This document shows positions 37,103-45,449 of a stretch of 64,000 nucleotides of DNA, piece after piece. The stretch is from Chloroflexota bacterium (GTDB lineage Bacteria > Chloroflexota > Dehalococcoidia > DSTF01 > JACRBR01). The number at the start of each line of letters is the position of its first letter. Within the stretch, counting starts at the first letter, position 1. The position numbers and the translations under genes are program-made. The stretch is taken from the NCBI GenBank assembly GCA_028872875.1, contig JAGWOC010000004.1:19032-83031 (forward strand), given 5' to 3'. The notes under the pieces were generated by a model. The model was given only the letters and a program-made list of their open reading frames with translations, ran no database searches and was not told where the DNA came from.

Positions 37103-38014
37103 CTACGCCGCCGTTGGCTGCGGCTCGTCGCGTTGTGTTGCCTGCCGCGGGTCCGCATGCACCCGGACAGCCATCTCTAGGCCGAGACTCCGGCAGTGGT
37201 CGGCGACGGCGGCCCAGGCCTCGCTCGGTGAGACATGCACCTCGCGATACGCGAGCTGGGATTGTTTGCCCAGACAGCTCGTTTCGGGCCACAGGTCGTT
37301 GATCATCGGGCGCGCGAAGCGCACGGCGTCAGTGTCGCTCTTGGCGGGCTTGCAGGGGACGAAGCTGAACATGCCCTCCGCGGGGTCGTCGAGCATCGCA
37401 CCCTCGTACAGCACAAGGCCGCGGTCGGGGATCTGCCCGCGGATTCGGTCGAGCGTAGCTCGCCGGTAGAGGTCATCAACGTTCTGGGGGAGCGCCGATT
37501 TCCAGTAGGGTTGACCACAGCGGACCACGAACACGGTATCCAGGAAGAAATTGAACTCTGGCGCGCGGTGGCCGCACTCGTCACGCTTGCGGAGTGACCC
37601 GAAGAACACCACGTCACCTGATTCCAGTCTGCGGAGCAACTCATGTCTCGCCTGGCGGCAGATCGCGTACCGCATACGTTCGCCGAAGATCCACGGGTCG
37701 GTGTTCTGGGCGCACGGCGGCGGGTTGTCGGTGGCGTCGAACAGGGGGCGATGCCACGCTTGGGGCAGCATGGCCCGGTCGTCGCCGTGGAAGATGCCCG
37801 TGAGGCTCGGTGGCTCCCACTCGCCCCAAAGCCCGACCTCATGCGTTCCGGTCGATTGAGCGGCGCTCCGATCCCACATGGCTGTGGCCGCGCGGACGAG
37901 CATGAACTTGCGATGATGGCCGCCGGTGTTCCAGGGATACACGGTGCCCTCGGCTTCGCGACATCGCGGCACGTGCTCGCCGCCGGGATGGCAGAACAGG
38001 ATGGTCTTCGACAT
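37103..38014 (-). CDS. unknown protein, second gene of an accessory pair with a UDG-family protein
   Basis: A 303-residue soluble protein that I do not recognise with confidence. It opens MSKTILFCHPGGEHVP and has the distinctive segments YPWNTGGHHRKFMLVRAA, LESGDVVFFGSLRKRDECG and FNFFLDTVFVV. The pattern recalls proteins described as associated with nucleotide modification, but this is only an impression. The start is the ATG 1 bp after the stop of the upstream UDG-family gene, so they are one operon. Upstream of tRNA-Ala on the same strand. Codon use is more even than in housekeeping neighbours. Confidence 0.6.
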   Translation of the reverse strand: MSKTILFCHPGGEHVPRCREAEGTVYPWNTGGHHRKFMLVRAATAMWDRSAAQSTGTHEVGLWGEWEPPSLTGIFHGDDRAMLPQAWHRPLFDATDNPPPCAQNTDPWIFGERMRYAICRQARHELLRRLESGDVVFFGSLRKRDECGHRAPEFNFFLDTVFVVRCGQPYWKSALPQNVDDLYRRATLDRIRGQIPDRGLVLYEGAMLDDPAEGMFSFVPCKPAKSDTDAVRFARPMINDLWPETSCLGKQSQLAYREVHVSPSEAWAAVADHCRSLGLEMAVRVHADPRQATQRDEPQPTAA

Positions 38015-38015
38015 G

Positions 38016-38804
38016 TCAGGACGCCCTCCGCATACGTCGATCTTCCAACAGCGCAGCGACTGATCGGAGTTCGGCGTGGGAAAGAGGCGCGCCGGGCGTG
38101 CCCCTGAGATACGGCTTGAGCCCGAACAGCGGCAGGGCACGGCCGTCCGGCAGGCGCCATGTGGATTGGCGCAACGCAGGCGTCCACCCCTTCATCTTCG
38201 GGAGGTGATCCAGTTCTGTGGAGACCGGGAGGAAGAGAAAGCCGGCCTGCTTTTCCAGCGCCTCGCGCGCCGTCTTCCCGACGACAATGATCCGCTCGGC
38301 GTGTCGGGCATACAGGAGGACGGCGGCAAGCGTTTCGTAGCCGGAAGCGGCGAGGCGGATCGAGACCGCCTCGCCGAGCTTGCTCCACGCTGGGCTGGTC
38401 GCGAAGCACGACATGACGTCGGTATGCGCCGCAGTGCCCGCGTAGTAACTGTCGCCGAAACCGTTCAGAAGCGCTTCGAGCCAGCCGAACCACGCGCGGT
38501 AGGGGTTGCTCTGGAAGTAGCGCCGCATCCCATCCAGCGCCACGCGCGCGTTCGATGCGTCATCTCCGCAGAAGTCAGATTGATGGGCGAAGCGTCGTTT
38601 CGTTGGGGGTAGTGGCTTGTGGTCCTTCCCCCAGAACTCATGCCACGAGGGGTTGATCCCGATGGTGATCGTGCGAGCGTTGCTGAGTTCTCCGAAGAAG
38701 AGCACCGGCGTTGAGTCTTCGCAGACGGCTGCAACGCCCTGCCGCCGGATCGCGTGCATGTCGTCCAGCCGGGCAAGGAACAACTGCTCCAATGATTCGC
38801 TCAT
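38016..38804 (-). CDS. uracil-DNA glycosylase superfamily-like protein
   Basis: A 262-residue protein. VLFFGELSNARTITIGINPS with WHEF corresponds to the G-x-N/D-P-S active-site strand of UDG-superfamily proteins. NPYRAWFGWLEALLNGFGDS, then SYYAGTAAHTDV and ERIIVVGKTA, match an uncharacterised bacterial branch. Catalysis on damaged or modified bases is possible but unproven. AGGAGGG precedes the ATG on the minus strand. First gene of a pair with the unknown 303-residue protein, 1 bp apart. A DNA-modification or repair role for the pair is an inference. Confidence 0.55.
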   Translation of the reverse strand: MSESLEQLFLARLDDMHAIRRQGVAAVCEDSTPVLFFGELSNARTITIGINPSWHEFWGKDHKPLPPTKRRFAHQSDFCGDDASNARVALDGMRRYFQSNPYRAWFGWLEALLNGFGDSYYAGTAAHTDVMSCFATSPAWSKLGEAVSIRLAASGYETLAAVLLYARHAERIIVVGKTAREALEKQAGFLFLPVSTELDHLPKMKGWTPALRQSTWRLPDGRALPLFGLKPYLRGTPGAPLSHAELRSVAALLEDRRMRRAS

Positions 38805-38937
38805 CTGCCCTCCTCAGATCGCATCCACGTGGGACATCGGCGGACGAATGCAGTGCTGCTGTGCGGATCGCCCCGGCTGTTGGCAGATGGATCCCCCAAT
38901 TTGTCGCGCCGCTTGCCTCCGCCGCGCGGGATCTTCG

Positions 38938-38943
38938 TATAAT
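38938..38943 (+). promoter_or_regulatory. -10 element of the T-box leader transcript
   Basis: A perfect TATAAT with TTGCCT (38913-38918) 19 nt upstream as a weak -35. Predicted start near 38950, immediately before the T-box stem I. Confidence 0.6.
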
Positions 38944-38949
38944 GCGCCC

Positions 38950-39190
38950 AACCAGACGGAACGCGGCGATCCGGAGTAGTAGGCGCAGGGCAGAGAGCCG
39001 GCGGCGGTGCAAGCCGGCAGCGGGGGCGCTGAACTCGCCGGGGAGCGGCGCCGGCGACGCTCGCGCACGCGAGCCAGCCGGCGACGGGTGCGCCCGCTAC
39101 AGCGCTGCTTGAGTGGCCCGCCGCGCCGGGCAACCAGGGTGGTACCGCGGAGTCATGCCCTCCGTCCCTGCGAGGACGGAGGGCATGCTG
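38950..39190 (+). ncRNA. T-box leader RNA, leucine-specific, ahead of mgtC-leuS
   Basis: The T-box sequence AGGGTGGTACCGCGG (39136-39150) and its partner CGTCCCT (39163-39169) form the antiterminator that reads the uncharged tRNA end. Stem I shows AGTAGTA (specifier-loop S-turn), AGAGAGCCGGC...GTGCAAGCCGGC (distal motifs) and GAACTC, where CTC (39034-39036) is a leucine specifier codon. Uncharged tRNA-Leu should favour antitermination. The first downstream gene is mgtC, then leuS, so both should respond to leucine starvation. Confidence 0.93.
39154..39187 (+). terminator. T-box-controlled terminator hairpin
   Basis: A perfect 14-bp stem, CATGCCCTCCGTCC (39154-39167) with GGACGGAGGGCATG (39174-39187), loop ctgcga. 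Its left arm overlaps CGTCCCT of the antiterminator, so the two folds exclude each other. The following CTGCTTGTTC is a poor U-tract. Confidence 0.85.
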
Positions 39191-39217
39191 CTTGTTCAGC
39201 GGGTGAGGCGGCAGGGC

Positions 39218-39682
39218 ATGATCGACACGGCCGGCCAGTGGGCCATCATCGGGCGGATCGCGCTGGCGGCAGGGCTCGGCGCCAGCATCGGCCTCGAGCG
39301 CGAGTACCGCGGCTACCCCGCCGGGGTACGGACGATGGCGCTCGTGTGCATGGGCGCCGCGCTCTTCGCCGACGAGTCGGGGCTGTTCGGCGGTGATGCG
39401 GCGCGCGTCGCGGCGCAGATCGTCTCCGGCATCGGCTTCCTGGGCGCCGGGCTGATCCTGCGCGAGGGTGGCAGCGTGCGCGGCATCACGACGGCCGCGA
39501 CGATCTGGACGACCGCCGCGGTCGGCGTCGCGGTCGGCGCGCACGTCTACCTCGTCGCCGTGTTCGCGGCGCTCTTCGCGGTGATCCTGCTCGAGCTGCG
39601 GATCGTCACGAAGAGCATCCGACCCATCGGCCACGAGACGAACGGCGACCCGGAGGACGAGGCGGGGCACGAGCACGACTGA
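39218..39682 (+). CDS. MgtC/SapB family membrane protein
   Basis: A 154-residue membrane protein with about four helices. GLEREYRGYPAGVRTMALVC, GIGFLGAGLI and GITTAATIW are the MgtC hallmarks. It lacks the long C-terminal soluble domain of Salmonella MgtC, so it is a short SapB-type member. The ATG at 39218 is 31 nt after the T-box terminator and has GAGGCGGCAGGG upstream. Position between a leucine T-box and leuS implies amino-acid-responsive expression. Its role here is unknown. Confidence 0.88.
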   Translation: MIDTAGQWAIIGRIALAAGLGASIGLEREYRGYPAGVRTMALVCMGAALFADESGLFGGDAARVAAQIVSGIGFLGAGLILREGGSVRGITTAATIWTTAAVGVAVGAHVYLVAVFAALFAVILLELRIVTKSIRPIGHETNGDPEDEAGHEHD

Positions 39683-39736
39683 CGGGGGCCAGAGCGCGGC
39701 AGGCATCGGGAAGGGCCGGCCTCACGGGAGGTGCAC

Positions 39737-42226
39737 ATGGGCGAGCAGACACAGACGAAGCGGAAGCCGCCGCGCGCGGAACGCTACGACCCCCGCGCCA
39801 TCGAGCCGAAGTGGCGCGCGCGCTGGGAAGCCGACGGCATCTACCGCACGCCGGACGACGACCCGCGGCCGAAGTGGTACGCGCTGACGATGCTGCCGTA
39901 CACGTCGGGCGACCTGCACATCGGCCACTGGTGGGCGATGGCGCCGTCGGACACGCAGGCGCGCTACAAGCGGATGCGCGGCTACAACGTGCTCTTCCCG
40001 ATGGGCTTCGACGCGTTCGGCCTGCCGGCAGAGAACGCGGCCATCAAGGACCAGACGCACCCGGCGCAGTGGACGTACCGCAACATCGAGCACATGCGCC
40101 GCCAGCTCAAGACGATGGGCGCGATGTTCGACTGGAGTCGCGAGGTGATCACGGCGTCGCCGGAGTACTACCGGTGGACGCAGTGGTGGTTCCTGAAGCT
40201 GCTGGAGCACGGGCTGGCGTACAAGCAGCACGCGCCCGTGTGGTGGTGCCCGAACGACCAGACGGTGCTGGCGAACGAACAGGTCATCGACGGCCGCTGC
40301 GAGCGCTGCGGCGCGGCCGTCTACAAGCGCGACCTGGACCAGTGGTTCTTCCGCATCACGGCGTACGCCGACGAGCTGCTGGACTTCTCCGGCCTGCAGT
40401 GGCCGCCGCAGATCGCCGCGATGCAGCGGAACTGGATCGGGCGCAGCGAGGGCGCGGAGCTGCGCTTCGGGTTGGACGTGCCCGGCGTCGAGACGAAAGA
40501 CGTGCGCGTCTTCACAACGCGGCCGGACACGGTCTACGGCGTGACCTTCTTCGTGCTGGCGCCGGAGCACCCGCTCGTCGAGCGGCTGACGACGCCGGAC
40601 CGCGCCGCCGAGGTGCGCGCGTACGCCGACGCGGCCCGCAAGGAGACGGAGATCGAGCGCCTGTCGACGGAGCGCGAGAAGACCGGCGTCTTCACCGGCG
40701 GCTACGTGATCAACCTGTTCAACGGCGAGCGCGTGCCGGTGTGGACGGCTGACTACGTGCTCTCGACCTACGGCACCGGCGCCGTGATGGGCGTGCCGGC
40801 GCACGACCAGCGCGACTTCGAGTTCGCGAAGAAGTACGGGCTGCCGGTCGTGCCGGTGTTCCGCCACCCTGACGGGGACGGCGGCGAGCTGACGGCGGCG
40901 CTCGGCCACGGCGGCACGATGATCAACTCTGGGCCGTTCGACGGGACGCCCGACGAAGAGGCGGTCGCGGCCGTCGTGACGTACGCCGAAGAGCGCGGGT
41001 ATGGCCGGGCGGCCGTTAGCTACCGCCTGCGCGACTGGCTGATCTCGCGCCAGCGCATGTGGGGCGCGCCGATCCCCGTCGTCTACTGCGACACGCACGG
41101 CATGGTGCCGGTGCCGGAGAAGGACCTGCCGGTGCTGCTGCCCGAGGATGCGGAGTTCCGCCCGACGGGCGAATCGCCGCTGACGTACCACGAGGGCTTC
41201 CTGCACACGACGTGCCCGGTCGGCGGCGAGCCCGCGCGCCGCGAGACGGACACGATGGACACGTTCATGTGCTCGTCGTGGTACCAGATGCGGTACATCG
41301 ACCCGCACAACAGCGAGCGGCCGTTCAGCAGCGAGCTGGCGCGCAAGTGGCTGCCGGTCGACCAGTACACGGGCGGCGCCGAGCACGCGGTCATGCACCT
41401 GCTCTACTCGCGGTTCTTCACCAAGGCCGCGCGCGACATGGGCTTCGTCGAGTGCGACGAGCCGTTCATCCGGCTGTTCAACCAGGGGCAGATCCTGGGG
41501 CCGGACGGGCAGCGCATGAGCAAGTCGCGCGGAAACGTCGTCGCGCCGGACGACCAGGTCGCGCAGTGGGGCGCCGACACCTTCCGCGCCTACCTGATGT
41601 TCCTGGGGCCGTGGGACCAGGGCGGGCCGTACGACCCGAGCGGCATCAACGGCGTCTACCGCTGGCTGAACCGCGCCTGGAACGTCGTCACCGGCGGGGT
41701 CGCGGCCGCGGCGAGCCCCGGCGCGCCGGAGACGCGCGCGCTGCGCCGCTGGACGCACCGCACGGTCGAGCGCGTGACGCGCGACATCGAGGCGTTCCAC
41801 TTCAACACGATGATCGCGGCGCTGATGGAGTACACGAACGAGCTGACGCGACTGCGCGAGTCCGGCGCGGCGGTCGACGCCGCCGCCTGGGACGAGGCGA
41901 TGCGCGCGCTGGTGCTGATGCTCGCGCCGGCCGTGCCGCACATCGCGGAGGAGCTGTGGCAGCGGCTGGGCCAGCCGTACAGCGTCCACACGCAGAGCTG
42001 GCCGGCCTTCGACCCGGCGCTGGCCGTCGAGGAGGAGGTCGAGATCGCGGTGCAGGTGAACGGCAAGCTGCGCGACCGCCTCTCGCTGCCGCTCGACGCG
42101 CCGGAGGACGCCGCGCGCGAGCGGGCGCTGGCGAGCGGGCGCGTGGCGCCGCACGTCGCGGGCAGGGAGATTGTGCGGGTGATCTACGTGCCGAATCGGC
42201 TGCTGAACATCGTGGTGCGCGCCTGA
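39737..42226 (+). CDS. leuS: leucyl-tRNA synthetase
   Basis: An 829-residue class Ia aminoacyl-tRNA synthetase charging tRNA-Leu. It has HIGH (61-64), the CP1 editing region with TTRPDTVYGVTFFVLAPEHP, DTFMCSSWY and RMSKS (593-597). The length fits the bacterial family. ATG 39737 is chosen for GGAGG (39727-39731) 5 nt upstream, which excludes the GTG at 39731. Second gene of the T-box operon, 54 bp after mgtC. Confidence 0.98.
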   Translation: MGEQTQTKRKPPRAERYDPRAIEPKWRARWEADGIYRTPDDDPRPKWYALTMLPYTSGDLHIGHWWAMAPSDTQARYKRMRGYNVLFPMGFDAFGLPAENAAIKDQTHPAQWTYRNIEHMRRQLKTMGAMFDWSREVITASPEYYRWTQWWFLKLLEHGLAYKQHAPVWWCPNDQTVLANEQVIDGRCERCGAAVYKRDLDQWFFRITAYADELLDFSGLQWPPQIAAMQRNWIGRSEGAELRFGLDVPGVETKDVRVFTTRPDTVYGVTFFVLAPEHPLVERLTTPDRAAEVRAYADAARKETEIERLSTEREKTGVFTGGYVINLFNGERVPVWTADYVLSTYGTGAVMGVPAHDQRDFEFAKKYGLPVVPVFRHPDGDGGELTAALGHGGTMINSGPFDGTPDEEAVAAVVTYAEERGYGRAAVSYRLRDWLISRQRMWGAPIPVVYCDTHGMVPVPEKDLPVLLPEDAEFRPTGESPLTYHEGFLHTTCPVGGEPARRETDTMDTFMCSSWYQMRYIDPHNSERPFSSELARKWLPVDQYTGGAEHAVMHLLYSRFFTKAARDMGFVECDEPFIRLFNQGQILGPDGQRMSKSRGNVVAPDDQVAQWGADTFRAYLMFLGPWDQGGPYDPSGINGVYRWLNRAWNVVTGGVAAAASPGAPETRALRRWTHRTVERVTRDIEAFHFNTMIAALMEYTNELTRLRESGAAVDAAAWDEAMRALVLMLAPAVPHIAEELWQRLGQPYSVHTQSWPAFDPALAVEEEVEIAVQVNGKLRDRLSLPLDAPEDAARERALASGRVAPHVAGREIVRVIYVPNRLLNIVVRA

Positions 42227-42229
42227 GCG

Positions 42230-42247
42230 GGTATCGAGTTCGATACC
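42230..42247 (+). promoter_or_regulatory. 18-nt palindrome after leuS
   Basis: GGTATCGA (42230-42237), gt, TCGATACC (42240-42247), 3 nt past the leuS stop. The tight 2-nt centre favours a protein-binding site over an RNA hairpin. A TATGCT -10 for the hydrolase lies 130 nt downstream (42376-42381). The gap to 42404 shows nothing else. Confidence 0.45.
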
Positions 42248-42404
42248 GTTGGCATCGCGGCCGGTTCGGACGGCGGCACGTACGCCACTTCTCGGGCCGC
42301 GCGGCCCGTGTATCCACCGCATCGCACACCGTGCAGCCCCGGTGCCCGTCGCTACTGCCTGCGCCGTGGCCCGCGTATGCTCTTCCTCACGAGGAGGTGC
42401 TTCG

Positions 42405-43283
42405 ATGGCGGGCGAGGTCCCCGGCGCGTACGCGACGGTCAACGGCATCAGGCTGCACTACGTGCGGCAGGGGCGCGGCGAGCCGCTGCTGCTGATCCAC
42501 GGCTGGCCCGGGTTCTGGTACGAGTGGCACCTGAACATCGGCCCGCTGTCCGAGCGCTTCGACGTGATCGTGCCGGACATGCGCGGCTTCGCGTACTCCG
42601 ACAAGCCCGATCTCGCTCCGGAGGTCGGGTACAGCGACACGCAGTTCGCCGAGGACATCCGTGCCCTGATCGATGGCTTCGGCTTCGGGCGCGTGCGCAT
42701 TGTCTCGCACGACTTCGGCGCGGTGTGGGTGCAGCGCTTCGCGCGGATGTACCCGGAGCGGCTGGCGAAGCTGATGCTCTTCGACCCGCCCTACCCCGGC
42801 ATCGGCGGGCGCTGGTTCGAGCTGCCCCACGTCTTCCACACCTGGTACCAGATCTTCCACCAGCAGCCGTGGGCCGAGGATCTCGTCGGATCGAGCCGGA
42901 AGGCGACCGAGATCTACCTGCGCCACTTCCTCTCGGCGTGGAGCGCGAAGAAGGATCTCTGGACCGACGAGGAGATCGCTGAGTACGTCGAGGCCTACTC
43001 CCAGCCGGGCGCGCTGCGCGGCGGCTTCAACTGCTACCGCGCGGCGCTGCGCGGCGGCATGCAGACGTCCGGCGACCTGACGGTGAGGACGCCGACGCTC
43101 GTGCTCTGGGGCGACGGCGACGCGATCCTGCCGTACGCGTGGTCCGACCGGCTGCCGGAGTTCTTCCCGAACCTCACGCTGAAGAAGGTCGAGGGCGCCG
43201 GCCACTTCATGATGCGCGAGGCGCCGGAGCGTGTGAACGCGGAGATCATCGCGTTCATGGCGGGCGGCGAGGCGCGCGGATAG
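42405..43283 (+). CDS. alpha/beta hydrolase, epoxide hydrolase/haloalkane dehalogenase type
   Basis: A 292-residue soluble hydrolase. The oxyanion motif HGWPG (32-36), the Asp nucleophile D103 in VSHDFGAVWV, and GAGHFMMREAPE with the catalytic His are present. An Asp nucleophile points to epoxide hydrolase or haloacid/haloalkane-type chemistry rather than an esterase. GAGGAGGTG precedes the ATG by 5 nt. The gene lies 10 bp before an SDR gene that appears to have its own -10. Confidence 0.88.
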   Translation: MAGEVPGAYATVNGIRLHYVRQGRGEPLLLIHGWPGFWYEWHLNIGPLSERFDVIVPDMRGFAYSDKPDLAPEVGYSDTQFAEDIRALIDGFGFGRVRIVSHDFGAVWVQRFARMYPERLAKLMLFDPPYPGIGGRWFELPHVFHTWYQIFHQQPWAEDLVGSSRKATEIYLRHFLSAWSAKKDLWTDEEIAEYVEAYSQPGALRGGFNCYRAALRGGMQTSGDLTVRTPTLVLWGDGDAILPYAWSDRLPEFFPNLTLKKVEGAGHFMMREAPERVNAEIIAFMAGGEARG

Positions 43284-43293
43284 CATTCTCGCG

Positions 43294-44049
43294 ATGGACC
43301 TGGAGCTGGACGGCAGGGTCGCGCTCGTGACGGGCGGCTCGCGCGGCATCGGGCGGGCGATCGCGCGCGCGCTCGCGGCGGAGCGCTGCGATGTCGCCAT
43401 CGTCGCCCGCGGCGAGGAGCGGCTGCGCGAGGCGGAGCGCGAGATCGCCGCGCTTGGCGTGCGCGCGGCAGCGATCGTCGCCGACGTGGCACAGGCGGAT
43501 GACGTCGAGCGGATGGTGCGGGAGACGGCGGGACGGCTGGGCCGCATCGACATCCTGGTGAACAACGCGGGCGGCTCGTTCCCCGATGACGACGCCGGGT
43601 GGGAGAACGCGTACCGCGCGAACATCGAGGCGGCCGTGCGGGCGACGCGCGCCGTGGTGCCGCACATGCGCGCACAGGGCGGCGGCGCGATCGTGCACAT
43701 CGCCTCGATCTACGGGCGCGAGGCGGGCGGCGGGCTGCCCTACAACGCGATGAAGGCGGCGATGATCAGCCACGCGAAGAACGCCGCGCTGGCGCTGGCG
43801 CGCGACAACATCCGCGTCAACTCCGTGGCGCCGGGCTCGATCCGCTTCCCGGGCGGCTCGTGGGACCGGCGGGCCGAGGCGGACCCGGAAGGCATGGCGC
43901 GCTTCGTCGAGCAGCAGATCGCGATGGGGCGCTTCGGCACCGCCGAGGAGGTGGCGCACGTCGTCGCCTTCCTCTGCTCGCCGAAGGCGGGCTGGGTGAC
44001 GGGCGCCTGCCTGAACGTCGACGGCGGCCAGAGCCGCAGCAATATCTGA
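43294..44049 (+). CDS. short-chain dehydrogenase/reductase (FabG-like)
   Basis: A 251-residue classical SDR: TGGSRGIGRAIA cofactor loop, NNAGG, catalytic Ser (HIASIYG) and Tyr-x3-Lys (YNAMK), and the end segment GACLNVDGGQSRSNI. The substrate is unknown. TAGCAT (43281-43286), overlapping the previous stop, ends 7 nt before the ATG, so a leaderless transcript is possible. It is followed by two tRNA-Ser genes. Confidence 0.88.
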   Translation: MDLELDGRVALVTGGSRGIGRAIARALAAERCDVAIVARGEERLREAEREIAALGVRAAAIVADVAQADDVERMVRETAGRLGRIDILVNNAGGSFPDDDAGWENAYRANIEAAVRATRAVVPHMRAQGGGAIVHIASIYGREAGGGLPYNAMKAAMISHAKNAALALARDNIRVNSVAPGSIRFPGGSWDRRAEADPEGMARFVEQQIAMGRFGTAEEVAHVVAFLCSPKAGWVTGACLNVDGGQSRSNI

Positions 44050-44124
44050 CCGCGCCGGGGCCCGAAATGGCCGCTGGCAGGCCGCTCTCGCACCGATGCT
44101 ATACTCACGGCGGTGGGCGCCGAC

Positions 44125-44211
44125 GGAGAGGTGTCCGAGTGGTTGATGGTGCCGCTCTCGAAAAGCGGTAGGTGATGAGCCTCGTGGGTTCGAATCCCAC
44201 CCTCTCCGCCA
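44125..44211 (+). tRNA. tRNA-Ser (anticodon CGA)
   Basis: A class II tRNA with acceptor GGAGAGG/CCTCTCC, anticodon stem CCGCT/AGCGG with loop CTCGAAA (anticodon CGA, codon UCG), a long variable arm, T-loop GTTCGAATC and encoded G-CCA end. 87 nt. Confidence 0.97.
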
Positions 44212-44222
44212 CATGAGTCCTT

Positions 44223-44250
44223 ACGGTCCCCGTCCGCGGGCGGGGGCCGT
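44223..44250 (+). terminator. hairpin between the two tRNA-Ser genes
   Basis: ACGGTCCCCG (44223-44232) with CGGGGGCCGT (44241-44250), 10 pairs with one G-U, followed by TGTCTT. Confidence 0.6.
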
Positions 44251-44272
44251 TGTCTTGCCGGTGGCCGCGCGC

Positions 44273-44362
<90 letters not shown>

Positions 44363-44377
44363 TGCCCGGGAACACCA

Positions 44378-44398
44378 GACGACAGACGACATACGACG
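44378..44398 (+). repeat. short GACGACA heptamer tract
   Basis: GACGACA, GACGACA and a degenerate TACGACG, 16 nt after the tRNA-Ser end. Same family as 35417 and 45325. Confidence 0.65.
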
Positions 44399-44511
44399 GA
44401 GCCGGACGCCGGCCGCCGGGGACAGGCGGCGAGCCCGCGCGGTTGGCTGAAGCCCGGCGATGCCGCACAATCCCTCCGGACCCCTGACTCTGTTCTGAAA
44501 CGGAGCCTCAC

Positions 44512-45294
44512 GTGGAACTGAAGAACACCGTCGCGATCGTCACGGGCGGCGCCCGCGGCATCGGCCGCGGCATCGCCTGCGCGCTGGCGGAGGAGGGCGC
44601 ACGCATCGCCGTCGCCGACCTGCCCGCGACCGACGCCGACCGCCAGGAGACGATCGCCGAGATCAAGCGCCTGGGCAGCGACGCCCTCGCCGTCGACGTC
44701 GACGTGCGCGACTTCGCGCAGGTGCAGGCGATGGTCGAGGCGGCGCGCGCGAAGTGGGGGCGGCTGGATATCCTCGTCAACAACGCGGGCGTCATCGCCA
44801 TCGGCCCCGTCGTCGCGTTCGCGGAAGAGGACTGGGACCGCGTGATGGACGTCAACCTGAAGGGGACGTTCCTCTGCTCGAAGGCGGTGGGGCCGCACCT
44901 GATGCAGCAGCGCAGCGGCCGCATCATCAACCTCTCGTCGATTGCGGGGAAGAAGGGCCGCGCCGGCTCGTCGTGCTACAGCGCGACGAAGTTCGGCATC
45001 ATCGGCTTCACGCAGGCGCTCGCGCACGAGATGGCGCCGTTCGACGTGACGGTGAACGCGATCTGCCCGGGCGAGGTGAACACCTACATGTGGCGCGAGG
45101 TGCTGTCGCCTGCCATCGGCGCGATGGCCGGCGTCTCGGCGGACGAGGCGTTCGAGGGGTTCATCAAGACCCAGGTGCCGATGGGCCGCCCGCAGACCGT
45201 CGAAGACATGGGCCAGGCTGCCGTGTTCCTGTGCAGGGCCGACAACATCACCGGCATCGCCCTCAACGTCAACGGCGGGACGGAGATGGCGTAG
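44512..45294 (+). CDS. short-chain dehydrogenase/reductase (FabG-like)
   Basis: A 260-residue SDR: TGGARGIGRGIA loop, NNAGVIAIGPV, catalytic LSSIAGKKG and CYSATK, and ALNVNGGTEMA at the end. Substrate unknown. It resembles sugar-alcohol and 3-oxoacyl reductases. GTG start at 44512 with CGGAG upstream; the ELKNTVAIVTGG opening fits the family. A long heptamer tract follows the stop, then the F420 genes. Confidence 0.87.
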   Translation: MELKNTVAIVTGGARGIGRGIACALAEEGARIAVADLPATDADRQETIAEIKRLGSDALAVDVDVRDFAQVQAMVEAARAKWGRLDILVNNAGVIAIGPVVAFAEEDWDRVMDVNLKGTFLCSKAVGPHLMQQRSGRIINLSSIAGKKGRAGSSCYSATKFGIIGFTQALAHEMAPFDVTVNAICPGEVNTYMWREVLSPAIGAMAGVSADEAFEGFIKTQVPMGRPQTVEDMGQAAVFLCRADNITGIALNVNGGTEMA

Positions 45295-45324
45295 GGCGCG
45301 GCGAGGACGAAGAACGGCGACGAG

Positions 45325-45426
45325 AACAGACAGCAGACAACAGACAGCAGAGAACAGACAGCAGAGAACAGATAGCAGACAACAGAGATGCGCTCGCTCC
45401 ACCCTCCATCATCCACCATCCAGCGC
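45325..45426 (+). repeat. two heptamer tandem tracts (RRCAGAN type and CCAYCAT type)
   Basis: Nine heptamers at 45325-45387 alternate AACAGAC and AGCAGAS. After an 11-nt break, CCACCCT, CCATCAT, CCACCAT and CCAGCGC follow (45399-45426). Both keep a strict period of 7. No gene lies here. Confidence 0.85.
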
Positions 45427-45449
45427 CCAACCGGGCGGACGGGACGCGC

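Noticed and set aside
35773..38804. Fic and UDG-like genes as a mobile island integrated at tRNA-Ala
   Set aside because: No integrase, no repeat of the tRNA 3' end on either side, and genes lie on both sides of an intact tRNA.
38950..39190. Leader upstream of mgtC as a magnesium (M-box) riboswitch
   Set aside because: The conserved bases are those of a T-box, with the T-box/CGTCCCT pair and a leucine specifier, and leuS follows.
39722..42448. Long minus-strand frame opposite leuS
   Set aside because: It has no start signal and an Arg/Val/His-rich composition, antisense to an unmistakable synthetase gene.
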